This document shows positions 21,101-34,090 of a stretch of 64,000 nt of DNA, one piece after another. The number at the start of each line of letters is the position of its first letter. Positions within the stretch are counted from its first letter, which is position 1. Below the pieces are notes generated by a model. That model worked only from the letters and a program-made list of their open reading frames with translations. It did not search any database and was not told the origin of the DNA. Location: NCBI GenBank assembly GCA_037178975.1, contig JASJZH010000005.1, positions 1,240,001 to 1,304,000 on the forward strand, in the 5' to 3' direction. Source of the stretch: Oscheius tipulae (lineage: Eukaryota; Nematoda; Chromadorea; Rhabditida; Rhabditidae). Made by a program: the position numbers and the translations under genes.

Positions 21101-24100
21101 TTCGAAGCTTACCACGTCGGATCCTGTAGCCAAAGCCCGAGATGATACGGGGGCGCCATTTTTGAAAGTGTCATATCTCGGACCAGGGAGGGGTTAAGCG
21201 AATTCGGCAATATACCCCGTTATACCCATGTTTAGAGCTATCGAATGGCACCTTGTTCGTTGCCAAAGTCCAGCTTAAGTTAAAAGGCTTCCCTTGTTGG
21301 TTAAAGTACTTAGGTTTTCTTGCTTATTTTCTGGAACAGGATTAATGCTGAATAACTACCCCCCCTTTGTTCCACCTCTTGTTCTGATAGTGAAACAAAT
21401 TTCAAAATCACTTGGCTCCAACAGAGAAAGGGGCTTTTTTGTGTTTCACTGCTTTCGTAGATGAAAAGATTGTTCGTTTAGGTCCCGTAACAGATTCAGA
21501 TCAAAAAGAATAAAAGGTTCGATGCCCAAAATCAGAGGAGGTATACTGTTGGAGTGAAGAGTGAACCCTAGGAATTGGATATAACCGTTTTTTGCCGATA
21601 CATGCTATCTATTGAAACTCCTAAAATCGCTTCACTACTCGTCATCCTAAGATTGTACAAACTGTACAACCAGATCATATCCGCTGTAATTGAAACATTA
21701 CAGTATTTCCAAACTGTCAACTGCCCGAAATATGAAACCATACTTTTCTTATATGTCACCATTGAAACTTATTACTGTTTTTCTTTGCATGAATAGAGGA
21801 TGGAAAGAGACCAGCTGTATGTACTGACTGTTCAATTTCCGCAATGGGTCATAAGGAAGATATCAACTGAAGAATGAGGAAATTTAGGCCAACGTATCTT
21901 TTCTACTTTCCACTAGTCAATATGAGAGACAATGTCTTACACTCTCAACTTGAAACAATTTTGATTTTTCCCGCTACCTCCGCTTCAAGTAGTGAAAAAA
22001 TGCTGCTGACCCAGCTGAAACATTTTCCTGTCTCTTCTCCTCAATTTGTCAACCTGCTACGAAATCACAAAACTGTCACATACCAATGAGTATGATCGTC
22101 GTCTCCCTCAACTTCATGATCCTCTTGAAGATGACCAGCCCTGTCAGGGTTCCGATGAGAACTGAAACCGTTCCATCTTATCGGTGTTCTTAGAAAAACT
22201 CACGTAAAGAGTAGCCACAGCCATTCCAGAAGCCTAGGTCTCGGCTGGACCAGCCGAGAGAGCCTTCATCGGTTCGGCGGAAGACGAAGGTGTTGATTAG
22301 GCCGCCTGGAAGAGCTCTCAATGAGGATGTGGGGACAAAAAAGAGGAAACGTGAAATATTGAACTGCAAGCTACAGATTTATGCAACACTAGTTCCAAAT
22401 GTAACAATGCAATGAAATAGTAAATATCCCCGTTGTGAAACATATAACACTAGAAATCATCTGCTTAAGGATACTCTTTGGCAGTGAACGTACGGTATAT
22501 GTAACAGTCGAGTACTCTAAAAGTTTGAAAGTTGTAATTATGGATAAGTTCCCTAGAAAAAAAGATTTGCATAATATCACTTTCTATCACTAATCACCTG
22601 CAAAGTCTTCTTTTCACTTCTAAAAGACTATATACCGTTAGGGAAACTCTGCTCTCCACTATATGTTGTGATCACGAAATAAAACATGTTTCAACTGAGA
22701 AACATAAAGTTCAGCTTGGAAAAGTTGATAATAGGAGTCTGGAAAAAACGTAACGAGAACGACAAGGACGAGTTTCCTCATACTGTGATGCTTCTGATAT
22801 ACTAAGGGTGGAACACAAAACTTTACCAGTTTATTACATCGTCAACTGCTTGTTTTCATGTTTCATCCCATTCCTAAATCACCTAGCTGCTGTGTACAGG
22901 CGATAGGTCGTTATGAATAGAGCGTAAAAATATTCAGTTTCCAGGTTTCAAAGCTACACTTGAATACCGCTCTATTCCCAGTTTTTAAACCCTTACCACT
23001 CCTCCCCCTAAACTCACTAGTTCTGGTTTCCACAGCCGTCGTATAACTGACCATAAGAGTCACAGCTGTCAGGAACATAAAGGCTCGTCTGTTTCCTTCA
23101 CGGGGTTTTCTGAAAAGATAGGAGATTTTGGGAAGAATGGCCATGTAGGGGTGGATATACAATGATCCAGAGGGTAACTGGGACAAACTTTGATGAAACT
23201 TTGAAATAGACACAGGCCACTCATTCTTGACCAAAAGTGCCAGTTATATTTAGTGATTCAGTGAAACATTTTCTGTCTATTTTTCAGAACCTTTCTCCAG
23301 AGACACGATAATAACTACTAGATTTTTTTTATCTGTGTGTAAGAAGCAGGTGAAACCAAGAGTGTACCAAAACACGAATAGTGACTAAATTGTTTCAGCA
23401 AAGTAGGAAATACTGGCTTGTCATTCTTCCCAACAGCTAGATCCTACGCTTACCTATAACTCTCTGTTCCTGAGGTTACCAACTCGACCATGTCTCCGAA
23501 AAATTCACGAAATCGCTGTCCCAGAGGGATGTTCTTCTTCGGCTCCATGCCCACGGGACGGATGGCTCGGGCTGAAAAAAGACTTTAGTTCAAGGGTATA
23601 CCGGAAAATGTCATGGTTCCTAGAAGTATTGAAAGCAAAACATCGTGTTTCAGAGTGGGTATAAGACACAGTTTGGCATTGTTTCGCAGTTGTAATGAAA
23701 AATAATTGTGAACTGCCGCAAATTTGAAGTGTGAAGCATGTTTTAGGTATCCGTTAGTTTCAAAAGATTGTAGTTCGGTGATAGTCTCGATAGGTTGTTG
23801 GGAAATAGCGCGCTGTGCCCAAAGCACTTTCTTTTTTGGTTTCCAAAATATTGCTACCGAACCGATGAGAGCAACGTGCCTCGAATTTATACTTCTTCCT
23901 TCCCCAGGGAATAATGAATCCTTCACTTGGGAATGATTTTTACGACTTTCAAACTAGCTGCCCGTGTCCAAGGTTATCTATATTCCTTTTCCAAATGGGT
24001 ATACGCACTTTTCTATGCTTTTCTACACTATTCGATTGCGTTGATTGTACAAAAAAAAAATTCCCTTACCGTTAGTCTTTCTGTCAATCTCTTGCAGTCC

Positions 24101-26115
24101 AGGCTTTTGAGGAATTTTCCACAGCGTGTAGATGGATGCCAGAAGGAAGAGGAATATCTCAATGTCCATTGCCACCGGGATCGAGAACTGAAACTTTTTT
24201 TTACAAGAACCAAGAGCCGAGAACGTACAGCTGTGGCCAGACCGGCAGCCGAGAAGGCCCCGATTACACTGGCTCCCATCTGGAACGAGCTGAAGATTCC
24301 CGACCGGATGGTAAGAAGCTTCGGGTCGTCAGTGATATCAGCCAGGTAGGAGTTGCAAGAGACGGGAATCTGTAAAACTTGTAGTTTTGACAAGTTTGGG
24401 GATGTTTCTTGAGATCATTATAACCAAGTAAATGAAACGCTTGACGCTAGTTTTTCGAGCAAAGCGCTAAAAAACTATCGACAACTTGAATATGGGTTTT
24501 TCCTGGTCCAACTCCGAAAGTTTCACCTTCTTGGTAAACCACAACATGAATAACTCAGTCATTAGATTCCGTTTCCGGTCATAAAGTCCCATAATTTCAA
24601 TTTTCGCAAAGTTTTCGAGAAAACCTTGTGCCTCTTTGTCGCTCTATCCCTTTTAAAACTAATGGAAGAAAGTCGTCTCAATTTCTCAATTTTTTCACCA
24701 GTTCCCTAAGAGTTTTTCTTCAGTTTGGCCTGTGTATTCCGTAATTATTCGTGGATTCAATACTCTAAACCTACCATGGAAATGAACCCGGTCATTCCTG
24801 AGATCGCTCCAAAAATAAGCGTTGTCCAGTAGGGGGTGGCCACTGACGTTGACAGTGTCAGTAGGAAGCCCAGTTCCGCTAAGGTTAGACCACAAATTCC
24901 GAGCAAAATGTTGGTTTTTCGACCGTAACGGTCACCGTAGGCTCCTGAATGAAATTGTTGTTTTTTGAACACAATCAGATACGATATTAGAAACAGAAAA
25001 ATTGCAGATACTTACAATAGCATTGCAACATATATCTCTCTATCTCTCTGTTTCCCTGTCAGAACATACAAGTTTACCTAAAATAATATCGGCGAAAACT
25101 GCCGGTATGAGGTAGGCCAAGGCGTTGAAGAGAGTCCATTCTGCTGCATGCTCTTGGACAGTGTCTTCGACTATGGCATTTCTGGAAACGTTTTGATGTT
25201 TTAGACTTAGAATGAATACGCTTTGCATAGGTCTCTGGCACTTCAACGGTCTTGGAGCGGTCAAAATTTTTGTTGTAAAATCTGACAGCTTTTTGTTTCA
25301 CGAAAAACCTTTAGCACTGTCACATCGTTTCCGCAGTTTTTAGACTCACGTGGCTGGACCAACAAGTTGCAGTTTTCGATTAATCGACAACCACTTTTTT
25401 TTGTTTCCCCGACAGGTTACAACCGTGCTAGGAAACCATTTCAACAGCGGGCTCTTCCTACACTCTTGGTTAGAAAACAGATGTTTTCAATTCGAAGTTT
25501 CCCCAAAGAATGATGCCTCTCGACCTCGATACGGTTTCGGTTACTGCCTGACTGAGGAAATTCTTATTGTATTCACTATAGAACGGCAAAAGGTCTAGCA
25601 AGCTGAAGGTTCCATTTCACTTACTACTCTTAAATATCAGTCTAGTAACTTTTCTCGGTACTTCTTTGTTTCATGGATAGTATGGAAGGGCCGAGATGGT
25701 ATAATCACATTTTTCAACATTTAGCAGAATCTTTTCCGAGGACAATAATACTTTTCAATTCCCTGCTAGCTGCGACAATCACCTCTAAAACACGAATATC
25801 TAGCTCACGCTGCTACTAAAATGTTTCAAGCCCTTTTATCTACCTGACGTTCAGCTGGCATAGCACTGGTGACCTCGGAAAAAAAAAGAATTCTCACTTG
25901 ATCATATAACAATTAACAGCCTCATCCCCTTCGTAGTAGATTTGACAGATCCTCCTGTAGACACCAGGAGCCTGAAAGGTGTTGCCGAAGACCCAGCCCA
26001 GGTAGACGAGGAAGATGATGGGCTCGACGGTCAGCTGTGAGAAGAGGTAGGACAGCCGACTCTTGAAGGCTGTCGGCTGCCTACCAACCATATTGGCGGG
26101 AGCGAAGAGGGTTGT
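18178..26115 (-). CDS. SLC46/PCFT-like major facilitator transporter
   Basis: Thirteen exons, all phases agreeing, give 536 residues: 26091-25898 (ATG; leader exon begins 26115 after TTCCAG), 25181-25078, 24944-24775, 24369-24229, 24187-24070, 23571-23454, 23109-23018, 22305-22204, 22161-22084, 20023-19893, 19283-19183, 18481-18325 and 18282-18178. The protein is a 12-span membrane transporter of the SLC46 type, which includes the proton-coupled folate transporter. TM1 follows QLTVEPIIFLVYLGWVF, motif A is GAYGDRYGRK between TM2 and TM3, and TM4 has SYLADITDD. Late helices include YEIGRVFSLFG and AFIFFIMFTLQVAVLVV, followed by a Pro/Lys-rich cytoplasmic tail. The substrate cannot be told from sequence. 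Confidence 0.88.
20051..21297. mobile_element. Foldback DNA element inside a transporter intron
   Basis: The left arm 20051-20318 is complementary to the right arm, in two blocks 21297-21086 and 20945-20890, with very few mismatches. The arms start ACAAGGGAAGCCTTTTAACT and include TTCGAAGGCGCCGAAAATC. The right arm is split by an insertion of about 140 bases. The 570-base centre (20319-20889) has short frames that I do not recognise, possibly captured sequence. It lies in the intron between 20023 and 22084, so the host gene is not broken. No target duplication could be fixed. Confidence 0.85.
20946..21085 (-). mobile_element. tRNA-derived SINE-like insertion
   Basis: These bases are missing from the opposite arm of the foldback element, so they were inserted later. 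On the minus strand the order is an A-box-like GGCAGCGTGGTGGGC, then a perfect B-box GGTTCGGATCC (21051-21041), then a T-run (TTTTTTTCTTTTTTTTT) and an AT-rich tail. This is the layout of a short Pol III-transcribed SINE. No direct repeat was certain. Confidence 0.55.
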
Positions 26116-28148
26116 CTGGAAAATGATGTTCAAAAGGTGGTCAAGGAAGGGGAAAAGGAGGTAAAGAGAGACAGAGATTGACTACTGAATAGTTCTGTTT
26201 GTTCAGTAGTCCAATCTAGTCCCCACATAGTGATGACTAAGCCAATATGGAGAGAGTCAGATAAGCAAAAGTACAGGCTCGTGGGCTTTTGGCAGACCAA
26301 GAATCACGTCATTCACAATTGTAAAGAATGCGGAATCGGACGGGAACTGCCAAGAATTGTACAAACTTTGTCATACGAAAGTTGTGTTACACTGCCAGCA
26401 TAAACGAAGGGAAGATTTACTGGAAGAGTTAGTGTTGCTCAGCTAATTCTAAACAGAAAAAAAGGCAAAGAACTAGCTAAAGTCGAACTAAAAAGTGACC
26501 TATCGTTTTCAATTCTTCGAGCGTGTGCCTTTCGGTTTCTGTGTGTCCAAATCGCCGAAAACAATGTGAGCGTTCCGATCAAGGCCAGGCATTTTGCTGC
26601 GGGTAGGGGAGGTTTCGGACACGGGTGGAAAAGTTATAGCGCAGGACTTCCTCTACTGGAAAACAGAGAGACATAGATACAGAGAGATACTATCGATGGA
26701 AATGACGATGAGAGATGACTGGCTAAAATGAGCAGTAAAAGAGGGAATATTGACGGAACTTATTGAATAACTGGACCTCGAGAGCCATTAAATTCACAGA
26801 GAACAAGAAGAGGGATGTAGGCAGCTGAAACCTAAAAGAACTAACGTCATACCAATAGTTATTGTTCTCAAACACCCCAACACAGCAACTAAACAGCTCT
26901 TCGAACTCATATCGTTTCATAATGAAAAAATAAAAACGACATTGCCTGGCTTTGAAAGCCGAAGGAGGATGAAGACCCGCAAATCCTAGGTTATTCGAAG
27001 GTTTTGGAAAAAAAAAACTCCGTAATCTGTAGTACTGGATTATATCGGTATGCTATTACCGTTTCTGCAAATAGCAGAGCTTACAAAACAGCATAAAGCC
27101 TGTAGTCGAAACATAAAAGTATATCAAACATCATTCAACAAGAATGAACGAACGAAAAGGGGATAGGAGAATGGATTCCGCTGGCGATCAAACCATTAGG
27201 AAATCACCGTTTGAATCAAAGTAACTTAATATCATAAACTGGTGAAACACAAAAAATTCTAATATCGCCTGGCAGAACTTTTTAAAAGGTTTTTTGCTTT
27301 AGAAAAAGTGTGTTGTCGAAGTTTAGATTCAAAAAACGTGATAGTACTGTGAGAGAGGGTGAAATGAGTTATCTATTAGATCCTGATCTCCTCCAGAGAT
27401 AGTTAGTCAGGAGACAAAACAACTGTCTCACTCTCATTCTCCCCCACGCATTACCCATTCATTTTTGGAGACAGAGAGATGACTGTCGTAAACATGTCCA
27501 CTACAAACTACAACCTATCCCTAGTCGTACCGTAAAGAATCCTGAAAAGTAAATGAGGCCAATGCAAAGGATGAAAGACGGGTTTCATTAAAAGTTTCAG
27601 GTTTCAAAATTTCTGTATAACAATCTCACGGCTTCACACCTTGTTTTATTCCATTTTTGCCTCGATGCTACCCTATTAAATAGTTCTTTTTTTTTCAAGG
27701 TTTACATAAAATCTCAGATCGTTTCAAAAATGCGACAGCAATGACAAAAATAATCAGTATGGATGGTAACAGACGCTGAAAATACAAAAAGACATTGAAT
27801 GTTTCAAAAATTGAATAAGAGCAAGGACTACAAATTTTACAGTAATACGTGTTCGTTTGAAAAATTCTGGTACTACCCTTCAAGGTCTAGTCTGCTTTTA
27901 TACAATTTTTAAACACAACAGTAGTTTTTTTTTTTCAAATGGACGCCGCAATGGTTATGTAACAAGGAGACAGAAAATGATCAGTTTTATCACCTTCTCT
28001 CCCTATTCCCTCCTGGCGCCGATAAGGGTTGGCCAAGTGGCTACGAAAAAGGAGAGAAGAAGAAACAGCAGCTGTTCTCAAATAGATATTCAGGATTATG
28101 AAAAGGAATATGCAATTGCCTTTTTTCTGGTCGAAGACGACATCTTTC

Positions 28149-28212
28149 AGTTTTCCGATGTTCTGCAAAGTTGTAGCCCTGCTCTACAACTTTGCATAGC
28201 AGAACAGGAAAA
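28149..28212. repeat. Dispersed hairpin repeat, copy 2
   Basis: TTCTGCAAAGTTGTAG, then a short loop, then CTACAACTTTGCA and AGCAGAAC form a stem-loop. The reverse complement aligns block by block with 4318-4384 (TTTCCTGTT, TGCAAAGTTGTAG, CAGGG, TTGCAGAAC). There is no coding content. Confidence 0.6.
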
Positions 28213-28634
28213 TGGTAGGATTTGAGCCAAATAAGAGCGGGAAAAAAATACAGAGAAGTTCCATCCTCTTCAAGCATGTTCATTATTCTGTTCTTCTCGC
28301 ATACACATAGGGAGGGGGAACAATACCAGCCAGATCATTATTTTCCCATATCAATGGTCGCGAAAAGGCAATCAGTGTGTGAACAGCACACAAAAGAGTG
28401 GGAGGGAGAAACAATAGCGTAACAACAAATACTGTTTTCCAACTAGTGCGAGAGAAGAGCTCAGTCTATTGAAATTTTGAGATTCCTGGACTACATATTG
28501 AGGTCATAAAACATAAAAATGTATCGAGCCACACTGCGTGTGTTTGTCGGGGAAAAAAACCATCTTTTTTCAAGTCGCTAAAGGAGCTAACCAAAAAACA
28601 TTATCCTAAATTCGTTGCCCACTAAATGTATCCG

Positions 28635-31585
28635 TGAAACATATCAACTTTTACTCTTGTGAGCTCTTTGTACAGGAAAATCCATCCCGTATGTGCAGAT
28701 ATGTGGCGAGAGACAATAAGGTAGCAATAAAGACTTTTTTTCAATGGAGAATCATGCAGTTATTGAGCTTTTGAAGTTTCTGGACTACTTATGGTGCCCA
28801 TGAAATACTGAAATTGAAAAATTGTGAAGTTTCGCCAAGTTGAAAAAAACAAATGCTTACAGGAAGATCATGAAACATTCAAAGAAAAAGGCACGAAAGT
28901 AGCTATAAAATCATAGACTACGTTTCTGATAGACTACAATACTTTTAGCAAGGTTTTTTTTACAGTTACAGGACAGTACAGTTATGGGTGAACAGCGCGC
29001 TTTTTTTCAAACGGGTTCCGCAACGAACTTTCCTGAAAATCAATTTTTTGCTTTTTCCGATTCTTTACACTCATTTTATTGATGTCTACATGTGTTTAGT
29101 CGATTCACCGACAAATTTTACCCTAGAGTAGCCTACTTCGACAGAAAACTACTGAGAAAATAGGGGAAATGACCATACAAGTTGAAATAATAAAGATTAC
29201 AAGAAGTTTCCAGCAGTACTATTGGTTTCGGAGCCGTTATTTCTGGCTACAAAAAACGATATTATTAGCAGGTTCAGATGGTCAACCAGTTTTTCAATAA
29301 CCTTAGACTACTACAAGAATCTGTCAAACAATATCAATGGTGGACCTTGTTTTGAGGCGGTCATGACCTTCGAGAGGTTATTTTCAGCTACACAATGGTG
29401 ATTTTCCAGACTGCAATAGCTTGAGATAACTGTGTCTCACACGCGTATAGCTGAGCTATTGACATTTTGGAACAGAACGGAATATCGAGAGCCGCTTTGA
29501 AACATAAAATAATGCTGGAACGTCCAACTTTTGGATGTTCTGTATATTTTGAGGCACCCGTACACAAAGAACGATAAAATGGTTTTAGCCAATACTTGTA
29601 AGACAGTTGAAACAATGAAAGAAAGGCTTGGAAACCTGGTATTGACTTTTCAAAGACACCGATCTATTCAGGGTATCCATGAAACGTGACAAGTAAAATG
29701 AATGTTTTGTGGAGAATAGTCATAGAATCCGCAAGAAAGAGATTACTTTGATTCAAACGGTTCAATGATTAAAACTACATAGAACTTATCGTAACGACGA
29801 AACGAAAAAGGGACAAGACTCGATTTTTGTTTCGATGCCAATGGGCAAGGGGGCTATTTTGACAAACGAGCGACCGATACGAGAAAGGACAGGGAGGGAA
29901 CAGGTTCATGACCAGCGGTCCGAAAAAGAGAGGCGGAAGGGGGAAAGATCAGAGTGAAATGTACGAGTTTTGATCGGGAAACATGATTACCAATATTTGA
30001 TGTATCCTCTTCAAGCGAAACCACGAAAAACTCCACTGCTATCACAGATCAGTGAAACATAAAGGTTTTGAGCCCATCTCAAAGTTGTAATCGATGCACT
30101 TTGTGCCCTACATCGTACTCCAAAGACACTAAAACCAAAAAAATTTTCAAAAAGAATGTTTCACTGATATTATTAGTTTTTACACAGTTGCACCGGGAAT
30201 TACTACGTAGCAGCAGATGAGAAAAAGTTATTCAAAAATGTTTCGCTGCCGCCATTATTCTTTACAGAGGCTATCCTTGATGTTCTGTTCCGTAAAAATA
30301 ATGTTTCAACAGTGGTCTGCGGACTAAAACAGATTACAAAAATGTCTGACTGTTTTTGTGAGGATGGGCTGTCTTACGACAAACGCTAATAACTAGTTGT
30401 ATACTTTCAATTACATGAAAATGTTGTTTCAATAGTGGTATAAGAGTTTAATGACTAGCTTATTTTAGATCTCAGCTCCTTTGAGCCAAAGTTCTATGTC
30501 CTACCCCAACTGATTTCATAAAAGTGTTTCACTGGTTCTTCTAAGTCCTCAGTTGTTTTTCTTCTACAGATCTACAAAACTTATGTCATAAACACTAAAA
30601 ACAGTGGGTTACTCACAGAACACTGTCCCTGTTGACTGTTTCAGAACTAACAAGAATTGTCTCACTGTATCCATTAGCTCGTATGGACATACAACACCTA
30701 CTAATTAGTACCTGGGTAATAGCAATTCACTTTCATAAAAGTCTCGCTGTTTCATTACAATGATACTTTTAAAGTCCGCTCAAGTAGATGAAAAAGTGTC
30801 ATAAGCCCATGAAGTGACAGGAATAGAATATTTTAGACCCAAGAACCATTGGGGGTTCATTGAGAGGATTGACTATTTGGACAGATAGGCGTCACTACAT
30901 AATCGGATCTCGGTGTCTATTTGCATGAAACAGTCGATTTTGGAACAGTGGGAGCGAAGAACATTGTCCTATGGAATCGAAAAACAAACCTCCATCTTCA
31001 GCTCATAAGCATCGCTAGAAATATCATTCGAAAGAAGCACTGTACTTCGAAAATTGGGTGGTTCCAACTGTTTTTTTTTGTAGAAAACGTAAATAACGTA
31101 AGATCAGAGAAAGAACGTTTCTTTCAGTATCCATGTGTTTATGGGAAGTCGTTGAAACAGCAAAGCCATATTATCTATGACTTAGAAAACTAATGAAATT
31201 GGGAGACGAAGACAATTTTTTTTGGTCGAAAAAAAGGAGAAGGATTACTGACTGAGTTACTTTCTTCTTATAGGCAGCCATTGAAACACTCCAAGAAGTT
31301 ATGAAGATTGAATATGCAGTAATAATATGTAGCACTGTTTCAGAAATTATGGTATTTTTCCAACAAGATTACCACATTAGTGAAAAGTGACTGAATGATC
31401 GTAGCTATCCCTAAAAGTTTGATAAATAAAGTTCCCCCCACTTAGAGCCTTTTTCTCTCACAGCGGCCCCAAAACTTATAAACAGCATCAACTATCCGCG
31501 AGACTTTCTGGCAAAATTCACATAAGTCATCACGTTACTAATGAATCCAGGACCTGTCTTCTGGTCCTCAACAGTCATTGAAACA
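28635..31585. promoter_or_regulatory. Dense array of TGTTTCA motifs, candidate 21U-RNA (piRNA) promoters
   Basis: Sixteen copies of TGTTTCA were counted by hand in this 3-kb stretch. Plus strand starts: 30157, 30302, 30425, 30525, 30637, 30748 and 31336. Minus strand (TGAAACA) starts: 28635, 28871, 29498, 29608, 30053, 30926, 31153, 31282 and 31579. Five have the full C. elegans octamer CTGTTTCA and six have ATGTTTCA. In C. elegans this octamer is the core of the promoter for single 21U-RNA genes, with the 5' U about 40 bases downstream. Many more copies occur in introns across the window, for example 6063, 6275, 19343, 22858, 33182, 33229, 42841 and 43387. Assignment as piRNA promoters is inference. 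Confidence 0.6.
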
Positions 31586-33371
31586 ATAAACGCTCGTGAT
31601 TACTGTAAAATGAACATTTTGGGCTCTCTGCAATGGAAAAAACTAAAGTTGGACCAATCGAGCTGAACAAGATTTGTCACATTGAAAGGGAGAGAGACAG
31701 GTTAATGACACGAGAAAAGCCGAAAATAGCTACCGGTTGTGAGAGGGACGAGCGGGGACTGAAATTTGTCTGGCAAAGTATGGAAGATGAAACCAAAAGT
31801 CAGTTGAATTGAGATAGACAGAGACCAATTATCTGGTTAAATTGACCTGTGACTCGCACGGATTTTGTGATTTGGTAGAGCTTTCAATAGTTCCGGACAA
31901 GTATTTTGGATGTTTCGAAGATTGCATAAAAGAAACAAGTCTCCTGTGTGAAAGTACTGCGCATCGGTGTCCATAACAGTAACTAAGAAGTTTGAAAGTT
32001 TCATGTTTCACAAGATACATAAGACCGTCAAAAATGATCTCGCAGTCTTATGCTATCCCATCATGTTGTTTTATATAAGCTATTGCTTGAGCCAAATCTT
32101 CAACGTACGCAATCTCGCGTAACTGAAAGTACGCAAGGTGAAGGTTTGGCATGAGCCATATTGACGAGAGAGAGAGAGAGAAATAGGAGGTAATGGTAGG
32201 AAAAAGAGGCAGAGACAGAAATGCGGTCTTCCTTTTGTTCCCAAAGTGTACCCTTCTGCTGTTTGATGAACAGAGTAATAATCCGCCGTCTCAAGGTTCG
32301 AGTAAGCCTGATAGTCAAATATAAACAGAAGAACGAATCGGTCTCAATGCTCGACAATGTTTGTCGACTGATAGGATCAGGTAAAGAACAGATCTGTGCT
32401 AGCAAACCTATGTGCTTTTCGAATAGAAGCAAGCTCAAGACTTGGTCAAAAAAGCCAAGAATAGCTGAAAAAGCTTCTGTCCTGTTCAAAGTGACTTTTG
32501 TGTTTCAATGTACTTACAAAAGACTCGGATTGTTTTGAAACTTGCTGTTGTGATAGCTAAAAAGAACAGAATTCCTTTGGGGAATTCCTTTGATAATTTT
32601 CAGAGAATACCAGCCATCTCCGACGAATTTAGACAATAGCTGTTTCCGAACAACAAAACTTCTGAACAATATAATTGGCTAGCTTCTGTTACGTGGCCAC
32701 GGACAAACAAACAGACCAAGTCCTCTTTTTTGAGCATCAGTGAATTCCGCCGTTTACTTTGAAAATAACCTAGATTCTCTACCAGCGTGTATCCTGCCGT
32801 TTTCCATAATTCAAATATCAATGAAAACAGAAAGTTTTTACATTAACCCTTTCGGTAAACTGAAAAAGTTCATGTTTCACCAGCTGTAAGGACGATATAG
32901 GTGTTTTCTTGACATTTGAAGTGCGGAAAGATGAAAATTTTCTCACTGGTTAGATATTAACGTGCATTTAGCGTGTATTATATCTCGTTCCACAATTCAA
33001 CTTTCACTGAGTTCGTAAAAGAATGGAACAAAAAACATTATCAAAGCAAGGGACACAGAGAAGGCTCCGGTTTTTGTCCAAGGTAGCTTACTGTTTTTTG
33101 GAATCCGAGTAGGTGATCAAAGACTGAATTATATTGAAGAGAAAGTTTCTCGACTTGTGTTGAAAGTTTCGGAAAGGAAAATGTTTCACTGTTCAGATGC
33201 CCGGAGCCACGATACCTTGAGTTGAAATGTTTCATTTGGAAAAGAAGACGTAGTTGTTTCCCTGGATTCAACTAGCAATGAAACCAGAATGTTTTTGCAG
33301 ATTTGCTATACTAGGGAACAGTTAAAGTTCATATGTCTGTAAGGCACTTGTCACAGAGAAAGGGAAAACTT

Positions 33372-33441
33372 TGGACCATCCGGTATTCGAACCTGGGACC
33401 GTCTCATTCGACTACTCTACCACTGAGCTAACGATCCGTCC
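33372..33441 (-). tRNA. tRNA-like sequence, probably a pseudogene
   Basis: On the minus strand there is an A-box TAGCTCAGTGGTAGAG, a B-box-like GGTTCGAATACC and a TTTT run just downstream. The T loop is one base too long, the acceptor stem pairs only partly (GGAC with GGTCC) and no standard 5-bp anticodon stem forms. It is therefore more likely a decayed tRNA or SINE head than a working tRNA. No anticodon is assigned. Confidence 0.4.
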
Positions 33442-34090
33442 TATCACTTTTTGGGAGGGAAGAGAGAGAGAGAAATGATGGTGATTTCGGGAACAATCAA
33501 AATGCTAGGTACCCCCAGAGAATGGGAATTGTGCCAAGAAAAATTTTAAAACAAAATCCTTCATGTAACACAATTTATGTAAAGAATAAAGCAAAACTTT
33601 ATGAAACTAACATTGAAACAGTTAAGCTCCTCCTTCTCTTCACATGTTTCTCTCCCCAACTCTGAGCTGGCAGTGTAAATATTGCTTGTGACCAAAGCAC
33701 GACCAGAAATGATGTTTCCGCGTCGGGCTACTAGGTTTATTTTCCATGACTGTACACATTTTTTGACTACTCTTGTGTCCACAGACTCTAAGAGCAAACA
33801 ACGGTATTAGACTGTTTTTGAGGTAGATGGGGAATAGTTAACACAGTTCTATTCTAGAGTTTTTCCAAGTGTTGATAAGCCTCGTTTTACTTTTAAAGTT
33901 TGGAGTGTGGGTTTTTAAGGTTTGGAGTGTTTTGTGCTTGGTTCTTAGGAATGAGAAGGAAATGTTCTAGAAGGATAACTGTAGAGATTTGGAGACCGTG
34001 AAGATATAGAAGACAGGTTGACCGAAGACGAGATGGAGAGATGATGTCTCTTGCTCATTTCCGCTTTCATCTAATATTTCATTATTCCAG

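Larger units (their letters stand above)
26116..33371. other. Gene-poor region rich in TGTTTCA motifs
   Basis: No protein-coding exon could be supported over about 7 kb; the open frames are short and without domains. The only dense signal is the heptamer TGTTTCA on both strands (see the next entry), plus one hairpin repeat copy at 28149-28212. Part may be the transporter promoter and 5' region near 26.1-26.7 kb. Confidence 0.6.

Noticed and set aside
27857-28225. 122-codon + strand frame
   Set aside because: Compositionally like AT-rich non-coding DNA, contains the hairpin repeat, and has no domain.
28635-31585. CRISPR-like array
   Set aside because: The repeated heptamer is too short, occurs on both strands at irregular spacing, and the DNA is eukaryotic.
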